From the NCBI GenBank assembly GCA_965243265.1, contig CBDEUL010000005.1, forward strand, positions 442,625 to 506,624: DNA of 64,000 bases, in the 5' to 3' direction. Within the stretch, counting starts at the first letter, position 1, and every line of letters begins with the position of its first letter. Shown here piece after piece: positions 25,123 to 34,477 of the stretch. A program made the translations under genes and the position numbers. A model generated the notes under the pieces. It was not told the DNA's origin, searched no databases, and was given only the letters and a program-made list of their open reading frames with translations. The DNA comes from Flavicella sp965243265. GTDB taxonomy: Bacteria; Bacteroidota; Bacteroidia; Flavobacteriales; Flavobacteriaceae.

Positions 25123-25980
25123 ATGATACAATCCATGACTGGTTATGGTAAGTCTGTTTTACAGCTACCAACCAAAAAAGTAACTATTGAAGTAAAATCA
25201 TTAAATAGTAAAAATTTAGACTTAAATACGAGAATGCCTTCTTATTATAGAGAAAAAGAACTCTCTATACGTAAAAAGCTTGCCGCTAGTTTGGTGCGTG
25301 GAAAAGTTGATTTTTCTATTTATGTTGAAATGACAGGTGAAGAGTTACAAACAGTTATCAATAAAGAAGTTGTAATTAAATACATAAATGAATTGAAAGA
25401 AATTTCTGAAGGAGATGAAATTCAGTATTTAGGCATGGCAATGAAGTTGCCAGATGCATTGCAAACTGTTCGTGAAGAAATTGACGAAGAAGAATGGACA
25501 TTGATTAGTGCAGGTATAGACAAAGCTATTTCAGAAATAGTTCAATACAGAAAAGATGAAGCACACTCATTAGATGCTGATTTTAGAGAACGTATCCAAA
25601 ATATTCAAGGCTATTTGGTTGAGATTGAAAAGTTAGATGAGGAACGTTTGAATCATGTTAAAGAGCGCTTAAGAAAAGCCATTGATGAGTTAAAAGTTAC
25701 GATAGATGAAAATAGGTTTGAACAAGAACTTATTTATTATTTAGAGAAATTAGATATCAATGAAGAAAAAGTACGTTTGGCAAATCATTTAGAATACTTT
25801 TTAGCAGAGTTGAATAATGAAAAGTCTGATGGGAAAAAATTAGGATTTATAGTTCAAGAAATAGGAAGAGAAATCAATACTACAGGTTCAAAATCAAACT
25901 ACGCAACTATGCAACAAGTTGTTGTTCAAATGAAAAATGAACTAGAGAAAATAAAAGAACAAGTATTGAATATTTTATAA
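25123..25980 (+). CDS. YicC/YloC family endoribonuclease-like protein
   Basis: A 285-residue protein with the family start MIQSMTGYGKS, SLNSKNLDLNTRMP and the C-terminal signature GKKLGFIVQEIGREINTTGSK (conserved through ATMQQVVVQMKNELEKIKEQVLNIL, quoted in parts). YicC proteins are stress-induced endoribonucleases that can degrade small RNAs in enteric bacteria; that activity is family knowledge, not visible here. The gene is first in an operon with gmk (26 nt downstream) and nadD, a conserved neighbourhood in many phyla. Confidence 0.93.
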   Translation: MIQSMTGYGKSVLQLPTKKVTIEVKSLNSKNLDLNTRMPSYYREKELSIRKKLAASLVRGKVDFSIYVEMTGEELQTVINKEVVIKYINELKEISEGDEIQYLGMAMKLPDALQTVREEIDEEEWTLISAGIDKAISEIVQYRKDEAHSLDADFRERIQNIQGYLVEIEKLDEERLNHVKERLRKAIDELKVTIDENRFEQELIYYLEKLDINEEKVRLANHLEYFLAELNNEKSDGKKLGFIVQEIGREINTTGSKSNYATMQQVVVQMKNELEKIKEQVLNIL

Positions 25981-26005
25981 TATCGTTTTTGGAAAAAACA
26001 CAAAC

Positions 26006-26578
26006 ATGACAAAAGGAAAATTAATTGTTTTTTCAGCACCTTCAGGGTCAGGAAAAACAACGATTGTAAAACATTTGTTAACCGAAGAATCTTTAAGTTT
26101 AGATTTTTCAATTTCAGCAACTTCAAGAGACCTAAGAGGAGAAGAAGTTCATGGGAAAGATTATTACTTTTTAACACCAGATGATTTTAAGAAGCATATT
26201 GAAGAGGATGCTTTTTTAGAATGGGAAGAAGTGTATACCAATAATTTTTATGGAACTTTAAAATCAGAGTTAGAACGTATTTGGAGTTTAGGAAAACATG
26301 TGGTTTTTGATATAGACGTTATAGGAGGGTTAAACATTAAATCACAATTCCCAGAAGAAACGTTGGCTATTTTTGTGAAACCACCATCTATTGAAGAAAT
26401 GGAAAAACGTTTGAGGTTACGACAAACAGATAGTGAAGAAAAAATTTTAGAAAGAGTAGCAAAAGCAGAAAAAGAAATAAGCTATGCCAAAGATTTTGAT
26501 GTTATTTTAATTAATGACGATTTAGATACAGCAAAAAAGGAAGCTTATAACTTGGTAAACAACTTTATTAAACAATAA
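26006..26578 (+). CDS. gmk: Guanylate kinase
   Basis: Phosphorylates GMP to GDP with ATP. The 190 residues match family length. The P-loop is SAPSGSGKTT (10-19). The GMP-binding segments are SATSRDLRGEEVHGKDYYF and FLEWEEVYTNNFYGT, and VVFDIDVIGG is the Walker-B-like strand. The lid region RLRLRQTDSEEKILERV is intact. It lies between yicC and nadD, with 14 nt to nadD. Confidence 0.97.
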   Translation: MTKGKLIVFSAPSGSGKTTIVKHLLTEESLSLDFSISATSRDLRGEEVHGKDYYFLTPDDFKKHIEEDAFLEWEEVYTNNFYGTLKSELERIWSLGKHVVFDIDVIGGLNIKSQFPEETLAIFVKPPSIEEMEKRLRLRQTDSEEKILERVAKAEKEISYAKDFDVILINDDLDTAKKEAYNLVNNFIKQ

Positions 26579-26592
26579 GTTTTAAGAAGTAT

Positions 26593-27171
26593 ATGAAGGT
26601 AGGATTGTATTTTGGTACTTTTAACCCTATACATGTAGGTCATTTAATAATAGCCAATCATATTGTAGAGTATTCAGATTTGGATGAAGTTTGGATGGTG
26701 GTAACACCTCATAATCCATTCAAAAAAAAAGCAACACTTTTAGACAATCATCATCGTTATGAGATGGTTTATATTGCAACAGAAGAGTACCCTAAATTAA
26801 AACCTTCCAATATAGAATTTAATTTGCCTCAGCCTTCCTATACGGTAAACACATTGGCACATATTCAGGAAAAGTATCCAAACCACTCTTTTAGTTTAAT
26901 TATGGGAGAAGACAATTTGGAAAGTCTTCATAAGTGGAAAAATCATCAAGAAATTGTAGACAATCACGCTATTTACGTATATCCAAGAATATCTAAAGAA
27001 CCTTCAAAAGTAAAAGTAAAATCAGATAAGATTTTTAAAGTAGCAGCACCCATCGTTGAAGTATCATCAACCTATATAAGAAATGCAATTAAGGAAAATA
27101 AAAATGTAAAACCTTTATTGACCAAAAAAGTGTGGAAATATATAGATGAAATGAATTTTTATAAAAAATAA
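26593..27171 (+). CDS. nadD: Nicotinate-nucleotide adenylyltransferase
   Basis: Adenylates nicotinic acid mononucleotide to deamido-NAD, a core step of NAD synthesis. The 192 residues begin with the nucleotidyltransferase motif GTFNPIHVGH (8-17). PHNPFKKK is the substrate loop, MGEDNLESLHKWKNHQEI the central family signature and VSSTYIRNAIKENKNV the ISSTxIR motif. It follows gmk by 14 nt. Confidence 0.97.
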   Translation: MKVGLYFGTFNPIHVGHLIIANHIVEYSDLDEVWMVVTPHNPFKKKATLLDNHHRYEMVYIATEEYPKLKPSNIEFNLPQPSYTVNTLAHIQEKYPNHSFSLIMGEDNLESLHKWKNHQEIVDNHAIYVYPRISKEPSKVKVKSDKIFKVAAPIVEVSSTYIRNAIKENKNVKPLLTKKVWKYIDEMNFYKK

Positions 27172-27190
27172 ATTTCAACAAGATACTTAG

Positions 27191-27198
27191 TATATTTG
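27191..27198 (+). promoter_or_regulatory. Predicted internal -7 box before the M23 peptidase gene
   Basis: TATATTTG, exact TANNTTTG, 10 nt before the ATG at 27209. It would give a very short leader and allow transcription independent of the yicC promoter. Confidence 0.45.
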
Positions 27199-27208
27199 TT
27201 AGGAGCAC

Positions 27209-28642
27209 ATGAGTAAAAACAAAACAAATAAGAGTAAACTAAGGAAGAAACTTACCAAAAAGTTTCGATTAGTTGTGTTAAATGAAGATTCTTTTGAAGA
27301 AAGATTTTCATTTAAATTAACACGGCTGAATGTATTTGTTTTAAGTGGTGTTTTTAGCGTTTTCTTGGTAGGTATTACAGTGTTAATCATAGCTTTTACT
27401 CCCATAAAAGAATACATACCAGGCTTTTCATCGACCAAACTTAAAAAACAAGCAACAGATTTATTTTATAAAGTAGATTCTTTACAAGAACATTTAATAA
27501 TGTTGGATAAGTTTACAAGTTCTCTACGTCCTGTTTTAATAGGCGAAAAAGATACATTAAATGCACAATTACCCTATATAAAAGCAATACAGACAGAAGC
27601 AATTGTTTCAAAAGCTAAAAATATAGCAAATGACTCTGTGGGAGCTGTAATAGCTGCCATTCAAACAGAATTAGACAATACGTACAAAGAATACTATAGA
27701 AAAGAGAAATTTTCTTTAGAACAAGAATATGCAGAAAGAGAAGATACACTTGTTGCTAAATACAATACAGAAGTTGAAAAGCTAAAAACAACCGAAGAGA
27801 AAGCCATTGCTTTAGATGTTAAAATAGAAGAATTACAGAAACAACTTGTATCAGAGAAAAAAGAACTTACTGAGTTAAAGAAAAAGTTAGCATTAAAAGA
27901 AGTAGAAAAGAAATACCCTTCCAGTTCAAGCTCTAAGGACAATGAAGTAAAGAGGACTTTGGCAGTTCAAAAAATAATAGAAAAAGAGTTTTTACAGAAG
28001 GAACAAGCTTTGATACAAACCTATGAAAAACAATTGGCCTTATTTAGAGACACACTGTTACTTAAAAATCAATTGATAGATACTTTAGAACGATCAGTAG
28101 TATTGTATCAAAGAAAAAAAATAGGAGAGTTGAGTGATGAGTTGCCATTTAATGAAGTAAGCCCGTTAGATGAGAAACTTTTAGAACGTTCAAACTTAGA
28201 GTCTGTTTTTAGAGAAGGAGTAGAAAGAGAAGATAGATTTAGTCTGTTTGATTTTGAATCAAATAAGGTAGACTTAGTCTTTTTTGAACCCGTAAAAGGA
28301 GTAATTACTGAAGGCTATAGTGTTAAAGAAAAACACTATGCAGTTGATATTGCTGTAACAAAAGGAACTGCAGTAAAGTCGGTAGCAGATGGAGTGGTGA
28401 TTTTTGCAGAGTGGACATCAGAAACAGGGTATGTTTTAATTATAGAACATGCCAATAGATACCTTTCGGTATACAAGCATAATGAAATACTGTATAGAAG
28501 TCAAGGAGACCTTGTACAGTCTGGAGAAGTAATTTCAGTTGCCGGATCTAGTGGAGAATACAGTACAGGACCTCATTTACATTTTGAAATGTGGCATAAA
28601 GGATATCCTGTTAACCCTATAAATTTTATTGAATTCGAATAA
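27209..28642 (+). CDS. Membrane-anchored M23-family (LytM/NlpD-type) peptidase with coiled coil
   Basis: A 477-residue protein with a basic cytoplasmic N-terminus, one membrane helix at about 43-65, a long coiled coil in the periplasm (about 145-300, rich in K/E heptads) and a C-terminal LytM domain (about 360-475). The four zinc and catalytic positions are present: H376 and D380 in HYAVD, H424 in YKHN, and H456/H458 in PHLHFE. The enzyme is therefore probably active on peptidoglycan cross-links rather than a degenerate activator, though degenerate members of this group are common. It follows nadD by 37 nt and is directly adjacent to the GH3-type gene (0 nt gap). Confidence 0.93.
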   Translation: MSKNKTNKSKLRKKLTKKFRLVVLNEDSFEERFSFKLTRLNVFVLSGVFSVFLVGITVLIIAFTPIKEYIPGFSSTKLKKQATDLFYKVDSLQEHLIMLDKFTSSLRPVLIGEKDTLNAQLPYIKAIQTEAIVSKAKNIANDSVGAVIAAIQTELDNTYKEYYRKEKFSLEQEYAEREDTLVAKYNTEVEKLKTTEEKAIALDVKIEELQKQLVSEKKELTELKKKLALKEVEKKYPSSSSSKDNEVKRTLAVQKIIEKEFLQKEQALIQTYEKQLALFRDTLLLKNQLIDTLERSVVLYQRKKIGELSDELPFNEVSPLDEKLLERSNLESVFREGVEREDRFSLFDFESNKVDLVFFEPVKGVITEGYSVKEKHYAVDIAVTKGTAVKSVADGVVIFAEWTSETGYVLIIEHANRYLSVYKHNEILYRSQGDLVQSGEVISVAGSSGEYSTGPHLHFEMWHKGYPVNPINFIEFE

Positions 28643-30139
28643 ATGAGTATCAAAGAAGCACTTGCAATTCCGTTTGCAAAATTCGTACAAAAGAGAGTTT
28701 ATAAATGGGCAAAAAACCCATTAAAAACGCAAGAAGCCGTTTTTCAAAATTTAATTTCAGAAGCGAAAAATACAGCCTTTGGAAAAGATCATAATTTTGA
28801 AAATATAAAAACATATGAAGATTATAAAAAGCAAGTACCTGTTGTAGATTATGAAGGATTACGAGCTTATGTAGATAGAGTTGTAGAAGGAGAAAGCGAT
28901 GTGTTGTGGAAAGGGAAACCACTTTATTTTGCCAAAACCTCAGGAACAACTTCAGGAGCAAAATACATTCCTATTACTAAAGAATCAATGCCTACACATA
29001 TCAAAGCAGCCAGAAATGCTTTGTTAATGTACATTGCAGAAACAAAAGACGCATCTTTTGTAGATGGAAAAATGATTTTTTTACAAGGAAGTCCTGTATT
29101 AGAAGATAAAAACGGAGTTAACTTAGGAAGACTAAGTGGAATCGTAGCCCATTACGTACCAAAATACCTTTTAAAAAATAGACTGCCTAGCTGGGAAACC
29201 AATTGTATTGAAGATTGGGATACAAAGGTAAATGCAATTGTAGAAGAAACTATAAATGAAGACATGTCTGTAATCAGTGGAATTCCTTCATGGGTACAGA
29301 TGTATTTCGAAAAATTACAAGAAAAAACAGGAAAAACAGTTTCGGAACTATTTCCTAAGTTCAACTTCTTTATTTACGGAGGTGTAAATTTTGAACCCTA
29401 TAAAAATAAGTTCGAAGCCTTAATAGGTAAAAAAATAGATTATATAGAATTATACCCAGCATCAGAAGGATTTATAGCCTATCAAGACAGTCAGCAACAT
29501 AAAGGAATGCTACTTCAATTAGACAGTGGTATCTTTTATGAATTTATACCAGCAACAGAATTTTATAATGAAAACCCAACAAGAATTTCTTTAAAAGATG
29601 TTCAGTTAGGAGTAAATTATGTGATTATTTTAAATACAACAGCAGGGTTGTGGGGGTATAATATTGGAGATACGGTTGAATTTACATCAGTAGATCCTTA
29701 CAGAATAAAAGTTACAGGACGTATAAAACATTTTATTTCAGCCTTTGGAGAACATGTAATAGGAAAAGAAGTAGAAAAAGCCCTAAACGAAGCCATTCAA
29801 GGAACCGATATAAATATCAGTGAATTTACAGTAGCACCACAAGTAACACCTAAAGAAGGGTTGCCATACCATGAATGGTTTATAGAATTTGAAACAGAAC
29901 CTGAAGATTTAGAAGAATTTGCACAAAAAATAGATGCTTCTATGCAGGCTCAAAATATTTACTATTTTGATTTAATAGAAGGGAAAGTTTTAAAACCATT
30001 GGTTATTAGTAAAGTTAAAAAAGGAGGATTCCATGAATACATGAAATCTATTGGAAAATTTGGAGGACAAAATAAAATTCCACAATTGTCAGACAATAGA
30101 AAAATAGCCGACGTATTAGAAAGCTTTACAACTATATAA
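28643..30139 (+). CDS. GH3 auxin-responsive-promoter family protein (acyl-acid adenylating enzyme)
   Basis: A 498-residue member of the GH3 branch of the ANL (acyl-AMP-forming) superfamily. The ATP-binding loop is YFAKTSGTTSGAKYIPIT (about 93-110). IYGGVNFEPY and ELYPASEGFIAYQ are the second and third nucleotide-contact motifs, and GYNIGDTVEFTS marks the hinge to the C-terminal domain. Plant GH3 enzymes conjugate hormones to amino acids; bacterial homologues are widespread in Bacteroidota but their substrates are unknown. The start codon follows the M23 stop immediately, and a MOSC gene follows 3 nt after the stop. Confidence 0.88.
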   Translation: MSIKEALAIPFAKFVQKRVYKWAKNPLKTQEAVFQNLISEAKNTAFGKDHNFENIKTYEDYKKQVPVVDYEGLRAYVDRVVEGESDVLWKGKPLYFAKTSGTTSGAKYIPITKESMPTHIKAARNALLMYIAETKDASFVDGKMIFLQGSPVLEDKNGVNLGRLSGIVAHYVPKYLLKNRLPSWETNCIEDWDTKVNAIVEETINEDMSVISGIPSWVQMYFEKLQEKTGKTVSELFPKFNFFIYGGVNFEPYKNKFEALIGKKIDYIELYPASEGFIAYQDSQQHKGMLLQLDSGIFYEFIPATEFYNENPTRISLKDVQLGVNYVIILNTTAGLWGYNIGDTVEFTSVDPYRIKVTGRIKHFISAFGEHVIGKEVEKALNEAIQGTDINISEFTVAPQVTPKEGLPYHEWFIEFETEPEDLEEFAQKIDASMQAQNIYYFDLIEGKVLKPLVISKVKKGGFHEYMKSIGKFGGQNKIPQLSDNRKIADVLESFTTI

Positions 30140-30142
30140 TAT

Positions 30143-30682
30143 ATGAAGGTAGTAGCTACAAATTTAGGAACTAGAAAGCAGGTAGATTGGAAAGGAACCC
30201 TTTTAGATACAGGAATATTTAAAAAGCCAGTATCTTCTATTACTCTAGGAATAAAAGATGTAGAAAAAGATGCCGTGATTGATAGGCGATACCATGGAGG
30301 AATCAATAAAGCCGTTTATGCATACAATGTAGATTACTATGATTATTGGAAAAGCTTTTATCCAGATTTAGATTGGGATTATGGAATGTTTGGAGAAAAT
30401 TTATCTGTAGAAGGTTTAGACGAATCAACAATTTATGTAGGAAATGTTTACAAAGTAGGCAATGCTATTATTGAAGTAACACAACCTAGAGAGCCTTGTG
30501 TAAAATTAGGCATGCGATTTAACGATGCAAAAATGATTAAGAAGTTTTGGAAAGCAAATAAAACAGGAATATATTTTAGAGTATTGCAACCAGGTGAAGT
30601 AAAAGCAGGGGATGTATTTGTTTTACAAGAAGAACAAAAAGAAAATAAGACGATTGTAGAAGTTTACGAATCGTTAAAGTAA
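30143..30682 (+). CDS. MOSC domain-containing protein
   Basis: A 179-residue single MOSC beta-barrel, the C-terminal fold of molybdenum cofactor sulfurases. It resembles the YiiM branch. Signatures are the HGGINKAVYAY strand, DWDYGMFGENLSVEGL and the conserved cysteine in QPREPCVKLGMRF, expected to bind the cofactor or a sulfur species. YiiM-type proteins reduce N-hydroxylated compounds with Moco; this is family knowledge. It sits in the operon behind the GH3-type gene and before an OsmC gene. Confidence 0.9.
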   Translation: MKVVATNLGTRKQVDWKGTLLDTGIFKKPVSSITLGIKDVEKDAVIDRRYHGGINKAVYAYNVDYYDYWKSFYPDLDWDYGMFGENLSVEGLDESTIYVGNVYKVGNAIIEVTQPREPCVKLGMRFNDAKMIKKFWKANKTGIYFRVLQPGEVKAGDVFVLQEEQKENKTIVEVYESLK

Positions 30683-30702
30683 AAACTATAAAAAAAGATA
30701 AG

Positions 30703-31122
30703 ATGACACATAATGTTGAGTTGAACTGGAAAGGAAAAATGCACTTTGAATCAGAAGGACCAGGAGGAAAAGTTTTAATAGACGGAGCTGAAGAATTTGG
30801 AGGAGAAGGAAAAGGAGTACGTCCTAAGGCGATGATGTTATCAGCATTGGCAGGATGCGCAGGGATGGATATTTCTTCATTGTTAAAAAAGATGCGAGTA
30901 GAAGTAGCACACTTTGCTATTGATGTAGCAGGAGAATTAACAGATGTGGACCCGAAGTTCTATAAAAAAGTACACGTTACATTTAAGTTTTACGGAACAG
31001 ACTTTCAAACAAAAAAAATAGAAAAAGCAGTGAAGTTATCTGTTGAAAAATACTGTGGAGTAATGGAGATGTTCCGTCAGTTTGCAGAGGTAACAGTTGC
31101 GACAGAATATATAGAGCAGTAG
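30703..31122 (+). CDS. OsmC family peroxiredoxin-like protein
   Basis: A 139-residue OsmC/YhfA-type protein. The conserved active-site region includes LAGCAGMDISSLLKKM (first cysteine at the helix start) and the second cysteine at SVEKYCGVMEMF. Such proteins are thiol peroxidases that detoxify organic hydroperoxides as dimers, using both cysteines. It starts 20 nt after the MOSC gene and closes this co-directional run. Confidence 0.92.
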   Translation: MTHNVELNWKGKMHFESEGPGGKVLIDGAEEFGGEGKGVRPKAMMLSALAGCAGMDISSLLKKMRVEVAHFAIDVAGELTDVDPKFYKKVHVTFKFYGTDFQTKKIEKAVKLSVEKYCGVMEMFRQFAEVTVATEYIEQ

Positions 31123-31171
31123 GTTGTTTTAGAACCACTTTAACACCTTAAAAGGTGTAAATAATGTAAAC

Positions 31172-31210
31172 TTGAGATAGCACTAGATATACTACTGTTA
31201 TCTCAATTTT
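31172..31210 (+). terminator. Probable terminator after the OsmC gene
   Basis: TTGAGATAGCA pairs with TGTTATCTCAA (11 bp including one G-U) around a 13-nt loop, followed by TTTTA. The tail is short, so the call is moderate. The rest of the 208-nt gap before recJ has no other clear feature. Confidence 0.6.
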
Positions 31211-31330
31211 AGGTTAAATAAAAGAAGTATTTCACTTCAAAGGAGAATTCTATTTTACAGAGGAATATTCAGGAAAGACCTGTAACTGTGAAGATATCTT
31301 TTGTATGAATAGTTTAACAAAAGAAAAAAT

Positions 31331-33022
31331 ATGCGTTGGAATTTAAAACCAGAACCCGATGGTTTGAAAGTGGCAGCACTTTCAGAAACACTAGGAGTTG
31401 ATACCTCTATAGCAAAACTATTGGTACAACGAGGTATTTATACTTTTGAGCAAGCAAAAGAGTTTTTTCGTCCCAATTTAGAAAAACTACACGATCCTTT
31501 TTTAATGAAGGATATGGACAAAGCAGTTGCACGTATTGAACAAGCAATTGAGAAAGGTGAACCTATAATGGTGTATGGAGATTATGATGTGGATGGGACA
31601 ACATCAGTAGCTTTAATGTCTTCATACCTACTTCAAAATTATCCTTTAGTTACTACCTATATACCCGATCGATACGAGGAAGGCTATGGAGTGTCATACA
31701 AAGGAATTGATTTTGCATCAGATAACGATGTTCAATTAATTATAGCCTTAGATTGTGGAATAAAAGCCATTGAAAAGGTGGCATATGCAGCAAAAAAAGG
31801 GATTGATTTTATTATCTGTGATCACCATAGACCTGGAGATGAAATACCTTCTGCAATAGCTGTTTTAGACCCTAAAAGGCAAGATTGCAACTATCCATAT
31901 GATGAGTTATGTGGATGTGGAGTAGGGTTTAAATTGATACAAGCACTAGCAGAGAGAAAGGGGGAGCCTTTTGAATCATTACTACCTTATTTAGATTTGG
32001 TAGCTACGGCAATAGCCGCAGACATAGTACCAATGACGGGTGAAAATAGAATTTTAGCATTTCACGGTTTAAAAGTAATTAATACAAAACCGAGAATGGG
32101 AATCAAAGCAATTATTCATCAATTGCAAAAAAAAGTATTAACCATTACAGATGTGGTTTTTGTAATAGCCCCTAGAATTAATGCCGCAGGTAGAATGAAA
32201 CACGGTTTACATGCTGTTGAATTAATGACGGAAACGAACTTCGAAAAAGCCCAAGGTTTTGCAGCAGCAATAGAAAACTACAATGCAGATAGAAAAGAAT
32301 TAGATAAAAAAATAACAGAAGATGCTTTACAACAGATTAAAGAAAATAATGAAGAGCAAAACTATACGAGTGTTGTTTTTCACGAAACTTGGCATAAAGG
32401 TGTTATTGGTATTGTGGCTTCTAGATTGATAGAAACTTATTATAGACCAACGTTGGTTTTTACTAAAAGTGGAGATAAATTAGCTGCATCTGCAAGGTCT
32501 GTAAAAGGATTTGATGTATATAATGCTCTTAATGAGTGTTCTGAGTATATAGAACAGTTTGGAGGGCATAAATATGCCGCCGGATTGACGTTAAAACCAG
32601 AAAAATATGATAATTTTAAGGCTAAGTTTGAAGAGGTTGTCAAAAATAGCATTCCTGAAGAATTAAGAACGCCTGAAATACAAATTGATAATGAAGTATT
32701 TCTGTCAGATATTACCCCCAAATTCTTTAGAATATTAAGCCAAATGGCACCTTTTGGACCAGCAAATATGCATCCTGTTTTTATGGCTAAAGGATTAAGA
32801 GATAATGGGTATGGTAAACCTGTAGGGGAAGACAAAACTCATTTAAAGTTACAATTGATTTCTGGAGCCGACGAAAAGACATACAATGCAATAGGGTTTG
32901 GTTTGGGGGATAAGTATCCATTAGTAAAAAATGGAGAATCTTTTGGTGCTGCATTTACAGTAGATGAAAATCATTGGCAAGGACATACTTCTTTACAATT
33001 AATGTTGAAGGATATTAAATAA
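31331..33022 (+). CDS. recJ: Single-stranded-DNA-specific exonuclease RecJ
   Basis: 5'-3' exonuclease of the DHH superfamily working in recombination and mismatch repair. The 563 residues have the phosphoesterase motifs MVYGDYDVDGTTS (motif I) and CDHHRPG (DHH at 164-166), the NAAGRMKHG signature, the DHHA1 domain with GGHKYAAGL, and a C-terminal OB-like domain. Length is normal. The start codon is the ATG of MRWNLKPEPDG. It lies alone between two hydrolase or stress genes, with the exported protein at 33074 51 nt downstream. Confidence 0.96.
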   Translation: MRWNLKPEPDGLKVAALSETLGVDTSIAKLLVQRGIYTFEQAKEFFRPNLEKLHDPFLMKDMDKAVARIEQAIEKGEPIMVYGDYDVDGTTSVALMSSYLLQNYPLVTTYIPDRYEEGYGVSYKGIDFASDNDVQLIIALDCGIKAIEKVAYAAKKGIDFIICDHHRPGDEIPSAIAVLDPKRQDCNYPYDELCGCGVGFKLIQALAERKGEPFESLLPYLDLVATAIAADIVPMTGENRILAFHGLKVINTKPRMGIKAIIHQLQKKVLTITDVVFVIAPRINAAGRMKHGLHAVELMTETNFEKAQGFAAAIENYNADRKELDKKITEDALQQIKENNEEQNYTSVVFHETWHKGVIGIVASRLIETYYRPTLVFTKSGDKLAASARSVKGFDVYNALNECSEYIEQFGGHKYAAGLTLKPEKYDNFKAKFEEVVKNSIPEELRTPEIQIDNEVFLSDITPKFFRILSQMAPFGPANMHPVFMAKGLRDNGYGKPVGEDKTHLKLQLISGADEKTYNAIGFGLGDKYPLVKNGESFGAAFTVDENHWQGHTSLQLMLKDIK

Positions 33023-33073
33023 AAGATAAAATGGTATGGCTTTTGAAGGAGCTTTACCTCAAATACCACAAGA

Positions 33074-34420
33074 ATGAAGAAATATAGCATTTACCTACTT
33101 TTACTAGTTTTTAGTTTTGGAGCTTCTGCTCAGCTTCACAAGGATAAATCTGATCAAGAGATTTTAGAAATCTTATTTAAAAATAATTATGAGTTCTGGA
33201 AAGCCATGCGAAGTGAAAAAAGTGGGGCTTATTGTTCACATATGGAACTTGTGGGAGAAGAAAATACAAGAGGATCTGTAGCAAATGCAGGTTGGGGGTT
33301 AATGAGTGTATGTGTAGCAGATGCTATGGGGTGGGAAGAAAATGCTGAAGCATTAGTTATTCAAACTTTGGAATCTTTTGCAGGAGAAAATCCAAAATTT
33401 GATCCACCAGTAAATGGAACAGGTACATTTAAACATTTTTTTGATGTCCATACAGGAAAAGCAAATGGATCTAATTACAGTACTATTGATACTGATATTC
33501 TTTTGGCAGGAGCATTGTTTACAAAACGTTATTTTTATAAGAATAAGGAAATTAAACGTTTGGTAGATAAGTTGTGGGATTCTACAAATCAAGAATCTTT
33601 TATTGATGATTACTCTTTTAAAAAGGGAGGAATCAACTTAATTTTAGATAAAGAAGGAAATCAAATTATAGAGCCTAATGGAAAACCTAAAAGAGGAATA
33701 AAGCCTTATAATGAATATATGATTATTGGATCTTTGGCAAAAAATCAAGCTATTGAGCGTAAACTAAAAAATTCGAAAGCTGTTACGGCATGGGACAATA
33801 CTTATGGAGATGTATCTTCTTTAAAAACATATAGTTATGCTGGGCAGGTAGAAACGTTAGCAGGAGGAGGACGTGATAGATTTCCGACGCAATTTATCCA
33901 TATATTTAATTACTTCCTGTGTCATGAATTTTCAGACTCTCCAGAATATGTAAAGTACTTTAAAAATGCAGGAGCTATAGACCGTATGTGGTGGCAAAGT
34001 TTAGGACTTAAAGAGCGTACACCCTATGAGTTTGGAGTTAGTGCAGGAGCGGGTTTAACAAAAGGATATAGTATAGATCATTTAGGACAGCCAAGAGATA
34101 TTCATGGAAATCCAGATTTGATAGCTTCACCAAATACCATGGCTGGTTTTTCACCTGTATTTCCTAAAATGGGAAGAGCTTTGGTATATGTTTATAAAAA
34201 TAGACCAAGAGCTATTTATACAATTCCAGGAACAGACATAGAGCTTTTATGGCGTTATAGTTTTAGGTATCCAGATTGGAGAGCTATAAAGATACATGGA
34301 GTAGATTATTCTACAATGATTTTTGGTATGGCCGCATTACCAGAGTTTTTAGGACCAGAGTTTTTTAATATTCACAATGATTACTTTAATCCTGAACCAC
34401 CTGTTTGGAGTAAAAAGTAA
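33074..34420 (+). CDS. Exported (alpha/alpha)-barrel glycoside-hydrolase-like protein
   Basis: A 448-residue exported protein with signal peptide MKKYSIYLLLLVFSFGASA (cleavage before QLHKD). The helix-rich mature part has repeated G/W-rich turns: NAGWGLMSVCVADAMGW, STIDTDILLAGALFTKRYF, KPYNEYMIIGSLA and PYEFGVSAGAG. The STIDTDILLAGALF pattern is close to that in glucoamylase-like DUF3131/GH144 (beta-1,2-glucanase) proteins with an (alpha/alpha)6 barrel. I therefore favour a periplasmic or secreted carbohydrate-active enzyme, without naming a substrate. A palindromic terminator follows, shared with proA. Confidence 0.6.
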   Translation: MKKYSIYLLLLVFSFGASAQLHKDKSDQEILEILFKNNYEFWKAMRSEKSGAYCSHMELVGEENTRGSVANAGWGLMSVCVADAMGWEENAEALVIQTLESFAGENPKFDPPVNGTGTFKHFFDVHTGKANGSNYSTIDTDILLAGALFTKRYFYKNKEIKRLVDKLWDSTNQESFIDDYSFKKGGINLILDKEGNQIIEPNGKPKRGIKPYNEYMIIGSLAKNQAIERKLKNSKAVTAWDNTYGDVSSLKTYSYAGQVETLAGGGRDRFPTQFIHIFNYFLCHEFSDSPEYVKYFKNAGAIDRMWWQSLGLKERTPYEFGVSAGAGLTKGYSIDHLGQPRDIHGNPDLIASPNTMAGFSPVFPKMGRALVYVYKNRPRAIYTIPGTDIELLWRYSFRYPDWRAIKIHGVDYSTMIFGMAALPEFLGPEFFNIHNDYFNPEPPVWSKK

Positions 34421-34430
34421 GAGATTATAA

Positions 34431-34460
34431 AAAAAGCCACAACAATTGTTGTGGCTTTTT
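34431..34460. terminator. Perfect 30-bp palindromic bidirectional terminator
   Basis: AAAAAGCCACAACAA is followed directly by its reverse complement, so each strand ends in TTTTT. It lies between the convergent 33074 gene (10 nt past its stop) and proA (17 nt past its stop). Confidence 0.88.
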
Positions 34461-34477
34461 AGTTATAAAGTTTTTAG

